Shown: in pieces, positions 41,382 to 50,440 of the stretch
Layout of the letters: the number at the start of each line of letters is the position of its first letter
Position numbering within the stretch: position 1 is the first letter of the stretch
Source: Burkholderia sp. Ac-20365
GTDB lineage: Bacteria; Pseudomonadota; Gammaproteobacteria; Burkholderiales; Burkholderiaceae
Assembly: GCF_017104715.1 (NCBI RefSeq)
Contig: NZ_JAAGPI010000013.1
Span: forward strand, 124,001-188,000
Length of the DNA: 64,000 bases
Direction of reading: 5' to 3'
Made by a program: the position numbers and the translations under genes
Notes under the pieces: model-generated
What the model was told of the DNA's origin: nothing
Databases searched by the model: none
What the model saw: only the letters and a program-made list of their open reading frames with translations

Positions 41382-42875
41382 CTACACGCGTTCCCGAACG
41401 ATCGCCATGTGTTGCTTCTCGCGGCGTCCCCGCTGCGTTGCGCGAATCAGGCTCATCGCTTCCGCATGCGTCGCCACGCACGGACCCGAGCCGGGCAGCG
41501 GCTTGCATGATGTCTCGCGCAGTGCGAGCACCGACACGATGCCGATGATCGATGCACCCATCAGGTAATACGCGGGCATCATCGCGTCGCCGGTGGTTTC
41601 TACCAGCCATGCGGCAACGAGCGGCGTCGTCCCACCAAACAGCGATACCGACACATTGAAGCCAATCGCCAGCGCGCCATAACGGATCTTCGTCGGGAAG
41701 AGAGCAGGCAGCGACGAGGGCATCACACCCGTGAACGTCGACAGCAGCGCACCGAGAATCAGCAGCCCACCGAATACGGGCAGCACGGCGCCCGTACGGA
41801 TCAGCAGCAGCGCAGGAATCGACAGCACGAACAGACCCACGCAGCCCAACAGCATCACAGGCTTGCGGCCGATCTTGTCCGACAGGTGACCCGCATAGAT
41901 CGTCATCGGCATCATCAGCACCATCACGGCCAGCACGAGGAACAGACCGTGCGATTCGTTGAAGTGCAGCGTCGCCGACAGATAGCTCGGCAGATACGAC
42001 AGCGCCATATAGTCGGTCACGTTGAAGATCAGCACGAGGCCGACACACTGCAGCAGCGGTTTCCACTGCTGCGCGAGCAGTTCCATGAAGCTCTGCTTCG
42101 GACGCGACTTCTCGTCGGCTTCACGTGCTTCCGCTTCCTTCTTGAACGCGGGCGTTTCTTCGAGCTTCATCCGGATGTAAAGACCCACCAGACCCAACGG
42201 ACCCGCGATGAAGAACGGCACGCGCCAGCCCCACGACAGCAGCGCTTCCTGCGACAGCGATGCCGTCAGCACCGCCACCGTTCCGGCACCGAGGATATAA
42301 CCCACCAGCGTGCCGAATTCGAGGAAACTGCCCGCGAAACCGCGTCGACGGTCGGTGGCAAACTCGGCGATGAAAGTCGCTGCGCCACCGTATTCGCCAC
42401 CCGTCGAGAAACCTTGCACCAGACGCGCAACCAGCAGCAACGCCGGAGCGAGAATGCCGATCGAGCCATAGCTCGGAATCAGGCCGATAGCGAACGTGCC
42501 GATGGCCATCATGATCATCGTCATGGCGAGTACGCGTTGTCGGCCGATGCGGTCGCCGAGCGGGCCGAACACCATGCCGCCGATCGGGCGCACGAGGAAG
42601 GCTGCTGCGAACGTGCCGAACGTCGCGATCAGCTGCGCGGACGGGCTGCTCGACGGGAAGAAGACTTTGCCGAGCGTCACAGCGATATAGCTGTACACGC
42701 CGAAGTCGAACCATTCCATTGCGTTGCCGAGCGCCATGGCGCCGACCGCACGTTTGAGAAGGCTTTGATCGACGATCGTGATGTCATCGAGCGTGAGTGT
42801 CGGGCTCGAAGAACGGCGGCGTGCAATGCGCGCTTGCGAATGGCTCAATTGACTCACTCCTGATTGCATGGCCAA
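41382..42875 (-). CDS. MFS transporter of the metabolite:H+ symporter (ProP-like) family
   Basis: A 497-residue 12-helix permease. It shows family signatures ALGNAMEWFDFGVYSYIA in helix 1, GDRIGRQRVLAMTMIMMAIG in the first loop, and GYDRGxFE-like loops including KLEETPAFKK in the middle. ProP-type proteins import proline, betaine or other osmolytes; others take up dicarboxylates or shikimate. The long coiled-coil tail of E. coli ProP is absent, which weakens an osmosensing role. It has no close partner gene; convergent to the quinone oxidoreductase. A hairpin sits upstream at 42945-42965. Confidence 0.92.
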   Translation of the reverse strand: MAMQSGVSQLSHSQARIARRRSSSPTLTLDDITIVDQSLLKRAVGAMALGNAMEWFDFGVYSYIAVTLGKVFFPSSSPSAQLIATFGTFAAAFLVRPIGGMVFGPLGDRIGRQRVLAMTMIMMAIGTFAIGLIPSYGSIGILAPALLLVARLVQGFSTGGEYGGAATFIAEFATDRRRGFAGSFLEFGTLVGYILGAGTVAVLTASLSQEALLSWGWRVPFFIAGPLGLVGLYIRMKLEETPAFKKEAEAREADEKSRPKQSFMELLAQQWKPLLQCVGLVLIFNVTDYMALSYLPSYLSATLHFNESHGLFLVLAVMVLMMPMTIYAGHLSDKIGRKPVMLLGCVGLFVLSIPALLLIRTGAVLPVFGGLLILGALLSTFTGVMPSSLPALFPTKIRYGALAIGFNVSVSLFGGTTPLVAAWLVETTGDAMMPAYYLMGASIIGIVSVLALRETSCKPLPGSGPCVATHAEAMSLIRATQRGRREKQHMAIVRERV

Positions 42876-42944
42876 CCCGTCAGATGCAGCGTCCGATCAA
42901 AGCAATGCCGATCGCGTAATGGGCGCCAGAGGACTGTGGAATGC

Positions 42945-42965
42945 CTTCGCGTCGAACACGCGAAG
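42945..42965. promoter_or_regulatory. 8-bp inverted repeat upstream of ProP-like gene
   Basis: CTTCGCGT and ACGCGAAG form a perfect dyad around CGAAC, about 70 bases before the transporter start in the 219-base gap to the acetyltransferase gene. It may be an operator or leader hairpin. Confidence 0.4.
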
Positions 42966-43083
42966 CAAAATCGATCAGGTAGAGTGTGCTGACATGCACC
43001 CGGATGGGCCGTCGCTCATGCGTCCAGAAACCGGTGGAAAACGACAGACGCAGCGTGCGTCGCGCTTCCTGGCGACGATTCGA

Positions 43084-43100
43084 GGTTGAACATTTCAACC
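43084..43100 (-). terminator. Hairpin at the acetyltransferase 3' end
   Basis: GGTTGAA pairs with TTCAACC around CAT, overlapping the stop codon of the GNAT gene at 43095. The stem is short and no T-run follows; a weak terminator candidate. Confidence 0.35.
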
Positions 43101-43541
43101 AGGAATGAACTTCAGGAATATAAGTTCTGGATCGTCCGCGTCAAGATTATCGATCCATCCGCTGGGTTTGTAGCCTGCGCGCGCCAGAAGAGCGCGCATC
43201 GGTGCGTTCGACGCGTTGGTAGATGTAAAGAGCTTGCTTCCGCGACATTGAGTTTCAAGCGCGAGAAGAATAGTCGTTGCAATGCCAAGTCGTCGCTGAT
43301 TTTCGTGGACAATAAGTAACTGAACAAAGTGCTGATGAAAGAACGAGCGGTTTAGTATCCCAAAGCCAAGCACGGTCATTGGGTCGTCGGCACGTGTGGC
43401 CACCCAGCACTGTCCGTCCGCGATCGATTGTTCGATTAACTCTTTTCTCCGCGGCTCGCACGCCGCAAGTTGATCCACAGCAGCCAACTGTCCAGCGTCG
43501 GAGTCGACAGCGAGTCTTATGTTCAGGTGGCGGTTCATCAT
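43095..43541 (-). CDS. GNAT family N-acetyltransferase
   Basis: A 148-residue acetyl-CoA dependent acyltransferase with the family core FVQLLIVHENQRRLGIATTI and C-terminal ASNAPMRALLARAGYKPSG. The start MMNRHLNIRL at 43541 is preferred over upstream residues that are basic and unlike the family. The acceptor is unknown. Base composition appears lower in GC than neighbouring genes, which may mean recent acquisition; I have not counted codons. It is divergent from the DUF4148-like protein gene at 43709. Confidence 0.85.
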   Translation of the reverse strand: MMNRHLNIRLAVDSDAGQLAAVDQLAACEPRRKELIEQSIADGQCWVATRADDPMTVLGFGILNRSFFHQHFVQLLIVHENQRRLGIATTILLALETQCRGSKLFTSTNASNAPMRALLARAGYKPSGWIDNLDADDPELIFLKFIPG

Positions 43542-43708
43542 GTGGGAACGTCTGGATCGGGTTCGTAGCGTAGCATTGAACCGGGCATCTCTCTTGCTCC
43601 CCATTCGCTTCTAGCGATTCACCACCGAGTCGCATCGCCTTTCCTGAAAGTACTTCTCTCAATCGGCATCTCCGTTGTGCGCCTTTTAGTCGTGTAAAGG
43701 AGGGAACG

Positions 43709-44356
43709 GTGAACGGTCGTTTCGACAAAAGAGCGCTTGCGGGCTGCATTGTCATGGTCGGGCTGGCGCTTGCGGCCGTCGTGCTGCACATCGAGTCGAT
43801 CGACATCTGGCCGTTCCATCACGACGACATGTCGATGACGGACTACACGCAAAATGCGCCACCCGCTAGCGATGTGCCGCCAGTTGCAGCGCTCGACGAT
43901 ACCTCCGATGCGGATATCGCCTACGTCCTGCAGGCAATCAGCGACAACTTGCAACGCAACGATCTGACCGCCGCGAAAGTGCTGCTCGACGAAGTACTCG
44001 CCGTGCATAAAGATCTGCCGCAGGCATTGGCGCTGCAGCAGGAACTACGCGCACGCGAACTGAAAGCAGACCGAGCAGACCGCGCGATGGCAACGGCAAC
44101 CGTCGAGACGACCGGCAGCGCAAGAATTTCCAATGCAAGCGGATCGCACAACCACGAACGAACGGTCGCACACAGGCCACTCACATCGACAGGAAGGCAT
44201 CACGTCGACTCGCGTGAGCCTGGAAACATCGCACAGCGTAACCACCCGGTCACTGTTTCGAACGGACGTCCGAAGACGCGTGCTGAAGTTGTTGCTGAAC
44301 TCAAGCGTGCACGCGCGAATGGAACGATGCCGAACTTCGGTGGCCGCCATCCTTAA
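43709..44356 (+). CDS. Membrane-anchored protein with DUF4148-like C-terminus
   Basis: A 215-residue protein with one N-terminal membrane helix (about residues 8-26, ALAGCIVMVGLALAAVVLHI), an Asp-rich extracytoplasmic stretch, a helical TPR-like central segment (residues about 68-110, LQAISDNLQRNDLTAAKVLL) and a His/Arg-rich low-complexity region. The end KTRAEVVAELKRARANGTMP resembles the DUF4148 motif of small Burkholderia envelope proteins. The GTG at 43709 is preceded by AAAGGAGGG, a strong ribosome binding site. Function is unknown; its 3' end overlaps the SRPBCC gene by 4 bases in convergent orientation. Confidence 0.78.
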   Translation: MNGRFDKRALAGCIVMVGLALAAVVLHIESIDIWPFHHDDMSMTDYTQNAPPASDVPPVAALDDTSDADIAYVLQAISDNLQRNDLTAAKVLLDEVLAVHKDLPQALALQQELRARELKADRADRAMATATVETTGSARISNASGSHNHERTVAHRPLTSTGRHHVDSREPGNIAQRNHPVTVSNGRPKTRAEVVAELKRARANGTMPNFGGRHP

Positions 44357-44787
44357 GCATCTTGTCGGCCGCGCCCTTCCAGAATCACCTTGAGCCGAGT
44401 GAGACCAGCGAGGTACAGACTCCTGTAGTTCGCGACAAGCGATTCCGCTTCGTGCGGATCGTTCGGCTCGAACCGGCTCGCCCACGTCACCGTCGTGCTG
44501 CGCGCGTCGATGCCGCGCACCGACATCGATGCGGTGTAGTCCGTCACCGCGTCCGGTCCTTCGATGATCGTATAAAGGTACTGCAGGTTGCTATCGCTAT
44601 GATCGAGCAGCCTTTCGACGATGATCGAGCCGTTGGCCGCCGCCAGATGGCGAACCCGGCCGTCGTCCGACAGCCGCGACGAGCGGATGAGTTCGAGCCA
44701 CACCGGCAACCCGTCGAAGTCGCCGACCAGCGACCACACTTCTTCCGCAGATGCTGCAATGTCGATGGATACGCTAACGCTCGCCAT
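44353..44787 (-). CDS. SRPBCC family protein (START/Bet v1-like)
   Basis: A 144-residue small-molecule binding fold protein of the polyketide cyclase/dehydrase-like SRPBCC type (VSVSIDIAASAEEVWSLVGD at the start). Such proteins bind hydrophobic ligands. ATG 44787 is chosen as it begins the domain. It follows the old-yellow-enzyme gene by 71 bases on the same strand, so it may be the third gene of a dkgB/OYE/SRPBCC operon, and its 3' end overlaps the convergent DUF4148-like gene by four bases. Confidence 0.86.
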   Translation of the reverse strand: MASVSVSIDIAASAEEVWSLVGDFDGLPVWLELIRSSRLSDDGRVRHLAAANGSIIVERLLDHSDSNLQYLYTIIEGPDAVTDYTASMSVRGIDARSTTVTWASRFEPNDPHEAESLVANYRSLYLAGLTRLKVILEGRGRQDA

Positions 44788-44858
44788 GTCCTTTCCCTTA
44801 AGCATTAAACGCGCGGCGTCCGCGCGTGCTCGTTGTCGATTCGCACGACGGTTTCCCG

Positions 44859-45977
44859 TCAGCCGTTCGTGCCTGTGAGGGCCGGGTAATCGGTCAGCCC
44901 TTGAGCACCGCCGCCAAATAGCGTCTCGCGATGATGCGTCGCGAGTTCAACATTGGAGCGCAGGCGTTGCGGAAGGTCGGGGTTCGCCACGAATGGTCGG
45001 CCGAACGCGACGAGATCGGCCCAGCCTGCCGCGATTGCCTCGCGCGCGCGCTCCGCCGTGTATTTGCCCGCGTAAATCAGCACGCCCGGAAACGCTTGCC
45101 GGATGCGTTGCTTGAATTCGACGGGCATATGCGGCGCGTCGTCCCAATCGGCTTCCGCGATATGGATGTACGCGACGCCGATCTCGCCTAGCATCGTCGC
45201 GGCGCCGATATAGGTCGTTTCGGGGTCGGCATCGACGCAGCCGTTCAGCGTCGTCAGCGGCGCGAGCCGGATACCGACGCGTTGCGCGTCGCCCGTGCCT
45301 TCGATCAGCGCATGCGTGACCTCGTTCAGAAAGCGCAGACGATTTTCCAGCGAGCCGCCGTATTCGTCGGTGCGGTTGTTCGCTCCGGAGTCGATGAACT
45401 GATTGACGAGATAACCATTGGCCGCGTGCAGTTCGACACCATCGAAGCCCGCGAGCATCGCATTGCGTGCCGCATCGCGATACTGTGCAACGACCTCGGC
45501 GATCTCCGCCTTGCTCAGCGCGCGGGGCGCCGAGGCCTCCACGAAACCCGGCACATTGCTGCCGTCAGCACCGGCGATAAACACATTGACGCCTTGCGCC
45601 TGAATCGCCGATGACGACACCGGCTGTTCGCCGCCAAGCAGGCTCGTGTGACTCAATCTGCCGACATGCCAGAGCTGCGCGAAGATGCGGCCGCCTGCCT
45701 GGTGGACAGCCGTCGTGACCTTGCGCCAGCCGTCGATCTGCGCCTGCGTGTGAATGCCAGGCGTCCATGCGTAGCCCTTCGCGAGGGGCGAAATATACGT
45801 GCCTTCGCTGACGATCAGACCGGCACTCGCGCGCTGCGCGTAATAGGCGGCCATCAGATCGTTGGCTTCATCGCCGGGCTGGCTCGCGCGCGAGCGCGTC
45901 ATCGGCGGCATCACGATGCGGTTGGGCAGCGTGAGCGAGCCAAGCGTGAGTGATTCGAAAAGCGGGTCGTTCTTCAT
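44859..45977 (-). CDS. Alkene reductase (old yellow enzyme family, NemA-like)
   Basis: A 372-residue FMN-dependent oxidoreductase of the OYE group that reduces activated double bonds, quinones or nitro compounds using NAD(P)H. Family segments are LPNRIVMPPMTRSRA at the start, FAQLWHVGRLSH, and DGVELHAANGYLVNQF with the catalytic region HAANGY; the C-terminal VAFGRPFVANPDLP is typical. ATG 45977 (MKNDPLFESLTLGS) is chosen over an upstream in-frame start that has an unrelated basic leader. It is downstream of dkgB in the same direction (78-base gap) and probably shares its LysR-controlled promoter. Confidence 0.93.
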   Translation of the reverse strand: MKNDPLFESLTLGSLTLPNRIVMPPMTRSRASQPGDEANDLMAAYYAQRASAGLIVSEGTYISPLAKGYAWTPGIHTQAQIDGWRKVTTAVHQAGGRIFAQLWHVGRLSHTSLLGGEQPVSSSAIQAQGVNVFIAGADGSNVPGFVEASAPRALSKAEIAEVVAQYRDAARNAMLAGFDGVELHAANGYLVNQFIDSGANNRTDEYGGSLENRLRFLNEVTHALIEGTGDAQRVGIRLAPLTTLNGCVDADPETTYIGAATMLGEIGVAYIHIAEADWDDAPHMPVEFKQRIRQAFPGVLIYAGKYTAERAREAIAAGWADLVAFGRPFVANPDLPQRLRSNVELATHHRETLFGGGAQGLTDYPALTGTNG

Positions 45978-46055
45978 GATGCGATTCCTTGCGATTCCTT
46001 GCGATGTGCGCGGCAATCAGGCCGCGCGCATCAAGCGTAAGAGCGTGGTGTGTGC

Positions 46056-46862
46056 TTAGTCCCAGACGGGTGCAAGGCCTTCGGGACTGACTTCGCGGCC
46101 GTTGCGTTCGAGCGTGGCGATCTGCGCCATGTCGTCGGCGGTCAGCTTGAGCTGTTGCGCGAGCAGGTTGCTCGCGAGGTTTTCGCGTTTCGTCGACGAC
46201 GGAATCACCGAATAACCGAGTTGCAGTGCCCATGCGAGCGCGACTTGCGCCGGCGTCGCGTCGTGGCGTCTGGCGATCTCGCCGATAACGGGATCGTTCA
46301 ACACCTTGCCGTAAGCGAGCGTCATGTACGACGTGACATGAATGCCTTGTTCTGCGAGGAACTCGACCAGCTTGCGGTTCTGCAGATACGGGCTCAGTTC
46401 GATCTGATTGGTCGCGATGTTGTCCTTGCCGACCGCAGCAATCGCCTGCTTCGTCAGTTCGATGTTGAAGTTCGAAACGCCGATCTGGCGCGTGAGGCCT
46501 TGCGCTTTTGCATCGGCAAGCGCGCTCATGAATTCTTCGAGCGGCACGCCATTGTTGGGTGCGGGCCAGTGGATCAGCGTCAGGTCGACGCGGTCGGTGC
46601 GCAGCTTCGTCAGGCTGTCTTTCAGGCTCGCAACGAGCTTGCTGCGCGAATAGTTGTCGACCCAGATTTTTGTCGTCAGGAACAGCTCGTCGCGCGCGAC
46701 GCCCGATGCGGCGATCGCTGCGCCGACTTCGGCTTCATTGCCGTAAATCTGCGCGGTGTCGATGGTGCGATAACCAAGTTCGAGACCATTACGTACCGAA
46801 TCGATTACGACCTGACCTTGCAGGCGAAACGTGCCAAGACCGAATGCTGGAATGTGACTCAT
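46056..46862 (-). CDS. dkgB: 2,5-didehydrogluconate reductase B / methylglyoxal reductase (aldo-keto reductase)
   Basis: A 268-residue NADPH-dependent aldo/keto reductase very close to E. coli DkgB (YafB), which reduces 2,5-diketo-D-gluconate and methylglyoxal. Catalytic residues are in TIDTAQIYGNE (Asp, Tyr), LTTKIWVDN (Lys) and LIHWPAPN (His). Further matches include ENIATNQIELSPYLQNRK-like and TSYMTLAYGKV segments and the C-terminal VSPEGLAPVWD. It heads the operon with the OYE and SRPBCC genes, and a TTGAT-N5-ATCAA dyad lies about 100 bases upstream, suggesting regulation by the LysR protein at 49285. Confidence 0.94.
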   Translation of the reverse strand: MSHIPAFGLGTFRLQGQVVIDSVRNGLELGYRTIDTAQIYGNEAEVGAAIAASGVARDELFLTTKIWVDNYSRSKLVASLKDSLTKLRTDRVDLTLIHWPAPNNGVPLEEFMSALADAKAQGLTRQIGVSNFNIELTKQAIAAVGKDNIATNQIELSPYLQNRKLVEFLAEQGIHVTSYMTLAYGKVLNDPVIGEIARRHDATPAQVALAWALQLGYSVIPSSTKRENLASNLLAQQLKLTADDMAQIATLERNGREVSPEGLAPVWD

Positions 46863-46962
46863 GATGATGCTCCCCAGAATGGATGAATTCGTATAGCGAT
46901 GAACAAGGCTTATTCTGCTCCGCCCGATTCGATCGAAAAACCGTTAGAAACAGGAAAGAATC

Positions 46963-46977
46963 TTGATTTTTAATCAA
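46963..46977. promoter_or_regulatory. TTGAT-N5-ATCAA dyad upstream of dkgB
   Basis: TTGATTTTTAATCAA is a perfect 5-base dyad with a T-N11-A pattern, 101-115 bases before the dkgB start and overlapping the 3' end of the luciferase-like gene. The same dyad lies at 49268-49282 before the LysR and MFS genes. Confidence 0.55.
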
Positions 46978-47948
46978 ATATTGCTTACCGCTTCCAAAGC
47001 GAATGAAGACGGCACGTTCTGTTCGGCTGCATGGAAACGCGGCAGCACGTCTTGCGCAATCTCATGCAACGTTTCGTCGAGCGGCCGACGGTTGCGCCTG
47101 AAATGCAGCGCGATGTGATGCACGCCCGCTGCGTGCATCGCGGCAAGTTCGTCGATCAGTGCGAGACGTCCCGTACGCACGCCAAAGCGATGGCGCGTGA
47201 GCGGCTCGTGAGGATCGTCGGCGAGATCGAGATGGATAAAGCTGATGTACGGCTTGTTGCCCGCCACCGCGCGCCAGGCGGCGGAGCGGCGCAGATGGTC
47301 ACCGGGCGTGCCGGGATAGGCGAGACAGCCGTCCATCTGCGCGCCAAGCCATTCGGGCTGCTGCTGCGCGAGACCCGCTACCAGCAGCGGCAAGCGGCGT
47401 TGCATATGCGGCAGCACTTCGATGCCGGGCGGCAAGTGCTCGCGTGCGCCCGTGCGCAGCATCGCGATCTGCTCGCGGAACTGCGCGCCGCGCGTTGCGA
47501 AGTCGCGGCCAAAGAGCGGATATTCAACCGGGCGGTCACCGCTTGCGACACCTAGCAGCAGACGATCGCCGCTCAACTGCTGGATCGTTGCCGCCGATTT
47601 CAACGTGAGCAGCGGCTCGCGCAACGGCAACACGACGGCTGCGGTGCCGAGCAATACGTCGCGCGTGATGCCCGCGAGATAGCCAAGGTACGAGAACGCT
47701 TCGAAGACCTGCGCGGCATCGCCGAATGCGGGATCGTAGAGCGGCACGTCGCGTACCCATAGCGCACGGAAACCCAGTGTGTCGACGAGCCGCGCAAGTT
47801 CTGCGTGACGGCTCATGTCGGGGACGCCGGGACGACGCGGCGCGTGTCCGTGGTCACGTTGCGCAGCGGGCGACCAGTCGTTGTCGAGCGGCAGTTCGAC
47901 GCCGATGCTGAAGCCGCCTTGCGTGAGTTTGTCGAGTGAGTCGGTCAT
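46974..47948 (-). CDS. Luciferase-like (LLM class) flavin monooxygenase
   Basis: A 324-residue flavin-dependent oxidoreductase of the bacterial luciferase-like superfamily. Segments such as GFRALWVRDVPLYDP, AATIQQLSGDRLLLGVASGD and a C-terminal AGVHHIALHFR fit the TIM-barrel family; the enzyme binds FMN or F420, here most likely reduced FMN. The substrate is unknown. The gene follows the MFS exporter gene by 30 bases on the same strand, so both form an operon under the divergent LysR protein at 49285. The N-terminal region contains an acidic linker (PLDNDWSPAAQRDHG) of the family TIGR-type oxidoreductases. Confidence 0.9.
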   Translation of the reverse strand: MTDSLDKLTQGGFSIGVELPLDNDWSPAAQRDHGHAPRRPGVPDMSRHAELARLVDTLGFRALWVRDVPLYDPAFGDAAQVFEAFSYLGYLAGITRDVLLGTAAVVLPLREPLLTLKSAATIQQLSGDRLLLGVASGDRPVEYPLFGRDFATRGAQFREQIAMLRTGAREHLPPGIEVLPHMQRRLPLLVAGLAQQQPEWLGAQMDGCLAYPGTPGDHLRRSAAWRAVAGNKPYISFIHLDLADDPHEPLTRHRFGVRTGRLALIDELAAMHAAGVHHIALHFRRNRRPLDETLHEIAQDVLPRFHAAEQNVPSSFALEAVSNI

Positions 47949-47978
47949 GAGTGGTTCCGTTCAGGTTCGATGCGCACT

Positions 47979-49181
47979 TCAATGGGTCACGGCAACGGCT
48001 TCCGCCGGGCGCTCGGGCAGTCCCGCGCGGCGGTCGAGGCGGCCGCTCAATGCCGTCAGCGCGAAGGCGAGCAGGGTCACGGCAGCCGCGATCCAGGGCG
48101 TGTGGCCCAGCCCCAGATGCGCGACGATCACGCCGCCCAGCGACGAACCGCCCGCCACGCCGAGATTGAATGCGGCGATGTTGAAACCCGATGCGACATC
48201 CGTGGCTTGCGGCGCGAACTGCTGCGCCTGCTTGACGACGTAGACCTGCAACCCCGGCACGTTGCCGAACGCGACGGCGCCCCACGCGAGCATCGTCAGA
48301 ACGGCGAGCCACGCGTTGTGCGACGTGAACGTGAACACCAGCAGCACGGCGGCGAGCAGCAGGAAAATGCGCTTCAATGCCTTGACGGGGCCTTGCGCAT
48401 CGGCGAGCTTGCCGCCCCAGACGTTGCCGAATGCGACCGACACGCCATACGCGACGAGCACCATGCTGACCTGCGACGGCGTGAATCCGCTGATCTGTTC
48501 GAGAATCGGCGCCATGAACGTGAAGGCGATCAGCGAGCCGCCATAACCGACAGCCGTCATTGCGTACACCAGCAACAGGCGCGGATGCGCGATCACGCGA
48601 GCCTGTTCGAGCAGCGCGGCAGGGCGTTTATGCGGCAGATTGTTCGGCATGAAGAACAGCGCGCCGAGCATCGCGATGAGACCGAACAGCGCGACCACGA
48701 GGAACGTCGCGCGCCAGCCGAAATGCTGGCCGATGAACGTGCCGAGCGGAATGCCCGCGACGAACGCCACGGTCATGCCGCTGAACATCGTCGCGATGGC
48801 GCTCGCGGATTTCTCTTTCGGCACCAGCGTCGTCGCGATGATCGAACCGACGGAGAAGAACACGCCATGCGCAAGGCCGGTCAGAATCCGCGCGATGACG
48901 AGCGACTCATACGAAGGCGCGCGCCACGCGACCAGATTGCCGATCGTAAAGAGCGCCATCAGCGCGACCAGCAAGGTCTTGCGCGGCACGCGTCCCGTCA
49001 GCGCAGTCAGCAGCGGTGCGCCGATCGCGACGCTCAGCGCATACAGGCTGACGAGCAGGCCCGCTGAAGGAAGATTGACGCCGAGGTCGGCGGCGATGGT
49101 GGGAATGAGTCCGACGATAACGAACTCGGTCGTCCCGATCGCAAAAGCGCTGAGTGTCAGCGCAAAAAGAGCAAGTGGCAT
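47979..49181 (-). CDS. MFS transporter, DHA1 (drug/arabinose efflux) type
   Basis: A 400-residue 12-helix exporter of the AraJ/YdhP/SotB group (DHA1). Helix 1 FAIGTTEFVIVGLIPTIA and the GLAHGVFFSVGSIIATTLVP segment are typical. It should export sugars, arabinose-like compounds or small toxic molecules. Together with the luciferase-like gene it forms an operon divergent from LysR 49285; the TTGAT-N5-ATCAA dyad lies 87-101 bases upstream of its start. The regulator's target module is thus export plus redox transformation. Confidence 0.92.
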   Translation of the reverse strand: MPLALFALTLSAFAIGTTEFVIVGLIPTIAADLGVNLPSAGLLVSLYALSVAIGAPLLTALTGRVPRKTLLVALMALFTIGNLVAWRAPSYESLVIARILTGLAHGVFFSVGSIIATTLVPKEKSASAIATMFSGMTVAFVAGIPLGTFIGQHFGWRATFLVVALFGLIAMLGALFFMPNNLPHKRPAALLEQARVIAHPRLLLVYAMTAVGYGGSLIAFTFMAPILEQISGFTPSQVSMVLVAYGVSVAFGNVWGGKLADAQGPVKALKRIFLLLAAVLLVFTFTSHNAWLAVLTMLAWGAVAFGNVPGLQVYVVKQAQQFAPQATDVASGFNIAAFNLGVAGGSSLGGVIVAHLGLGHTPWIAAAVTLLAFALTALSGRLDRRAGLPERPAEAVAVTH

Positions 49182-49267
49182 GGTCGTCTACCGGAGAGCT
49201 TCAAAAGGATGGACGCAGTGTGCCGTCTTTACTTTTGCAGAAAAACTGGTCTATAAAGGAAACACTT

Positions 49268-49282
49268 TTGATTTCAGATCAA
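49268..49282. promoter_or_regulatory. TTGAT-N5-ATCAA dyad beside LysR start
   Basis: TTGATTTCAGATCAA ends two bases before the LysR ATG at 49285 and has the T-N11-A pattern. Its position suits autorepression of LysR and activation of the MFS/LLM operon. An identical-pattern site is at 46963-46977 upstream of dkgB. Confidence 0.6.
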
Positions 49283-49284
49283 GT

Positions 49285-50187
49285 ATGAAAGTCACACTCG
49301 ATGAACTGCAGACCTTCGCAACCGTCGTCGATACGGGTTCGATCACGGCCGCCGCCGAGCAACTGGAGCAAACGGTTTCCGGTGCGAGCCGCACGCTGGG
49401 ACGGCTCGAAGAAAAGCTGCAAACCACGCTGCTGCGCCGGACCACGCGGCGGCTCGAACTGACGGAAGAAGGCAAGGCCTTCCTGCAGAACGCGCGCGAA
49501 ATCATCGGTGCCGTGGAGAATGCAGAAGAACAGCTTGCCGCGCGGCGCGAGAGGCCATCGGGACGCTTGCGCATCGATGCGGCTACGCCGTTCATGCTGC
49601 ATGTGATCGTGCCGCTCGTTGCGGGTTATCGCGAGCGCTATCCGCAAGTCGAACTGGAACTGAACAGCAACGAAGGCATCATCGATCTGCTGGAGCGACG
49701 CACCGACGTTGCGATCCGCATCGGCAGGCTGAAGGACTCGACGCTGCACAGTCGTCCCGTTGGCAGCAGCCGCATTCGCGTGCTCGCGACGCCGGAGTAT
49801 CTGAAGGCACACGGTCATCCGAAACGCGTCGATGAACTTTCGAAACATTCGCTGCTCGGCTTCACGCAACCCGAATCGCTGAATGTGTGGCCACTCGTCG
49901 GACCTGACAACGAGCCGTACCGGATCGAACCCAGCATTGCGTCGTCGAGCGGCGAGACGCTGCGCCAACTGGCGCTGGAAAGCGCGGGCATTGTCTGCCT
50001 GTCCGACTTCATGACAGGCCGCGACCGTCGCGAAGGCCGTCTGATTCAGCTCTTTGCGCGACAGACACAGGACGTGCGTCAGCCGATCAATGCCGTCTAC
50101 TATCGCAACACGGCGATATCGGCGCGCATCGCTTCTTTCGTCGATTATCTGGCTGAAGCAGTGAAGACGACGGAGTTCGCGCGCTAG
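49285..50187 (+). CDS. LysR family transcriptional regulator
   Basis: A 300-residue LysR-type regulator with HTH TFATVVDTGSITAAAEQLEQ followed by SGASRTLGRLEEKLQT, and a standard effector domain. ATG 49285 fits the family; upstream in-frame codons run antisense through the MFS gene. The dyad overlapping its start and its repetition near dkgB suggest that it controls itself, the MFS/LLM operon and the dkgB/OYE/SRPBCC operon. The effector is probably an electrophile or quinone handled by these enzymes; this is an inference. Confidence 0.93.
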   Translation: MKVTLDELQTFATVVDTGSITAAAEQLEQTVSGASRTLGRLEEKLQTTLLRRTTRRLELTEEGKAFLQNAREIIGAVENAEEQLAARRERPSGRLRIDAATPFMLHVIVPLVAGYRERYPQVELELNSNEGIIDLLERRTDVAIRIGRLKDSTLHSRPVGSSRIRVLATPEYLKAHGHPKRVDELSKHSLLGFTQPESLNVWPLVGPDNEPYRIEPSIASSSGETLRQLALESAGIVCLSDFMTGRDRREGRLIQLFARQTQDVRQPINAVYYRNTAISARIASFVDYLAEAVKTTEFAR

Positions 50188-50440
50188 TCTTCGCGGCGTC
50201 GTTTTACCCGCTACATCCCGCTCAAATCCTTCTGCGTCTCACCGTGATTGTTGTCGTGCAGGCAACACGGTGAACTCGCGCGCGGTGCTTCTGGCACTGG
50301 ATATCCCTACCTACAATCGGTTTCGACGATGGTCGCACAGGCCATGTTTCCAACGTCGGGCTGGCGCAGTCGCGCACGCTTTCGCCCGACGTCCCCGCGC
50401 CTGTCGTCGACTTCGCAACTCTCTAACGGAAGGCAACATC

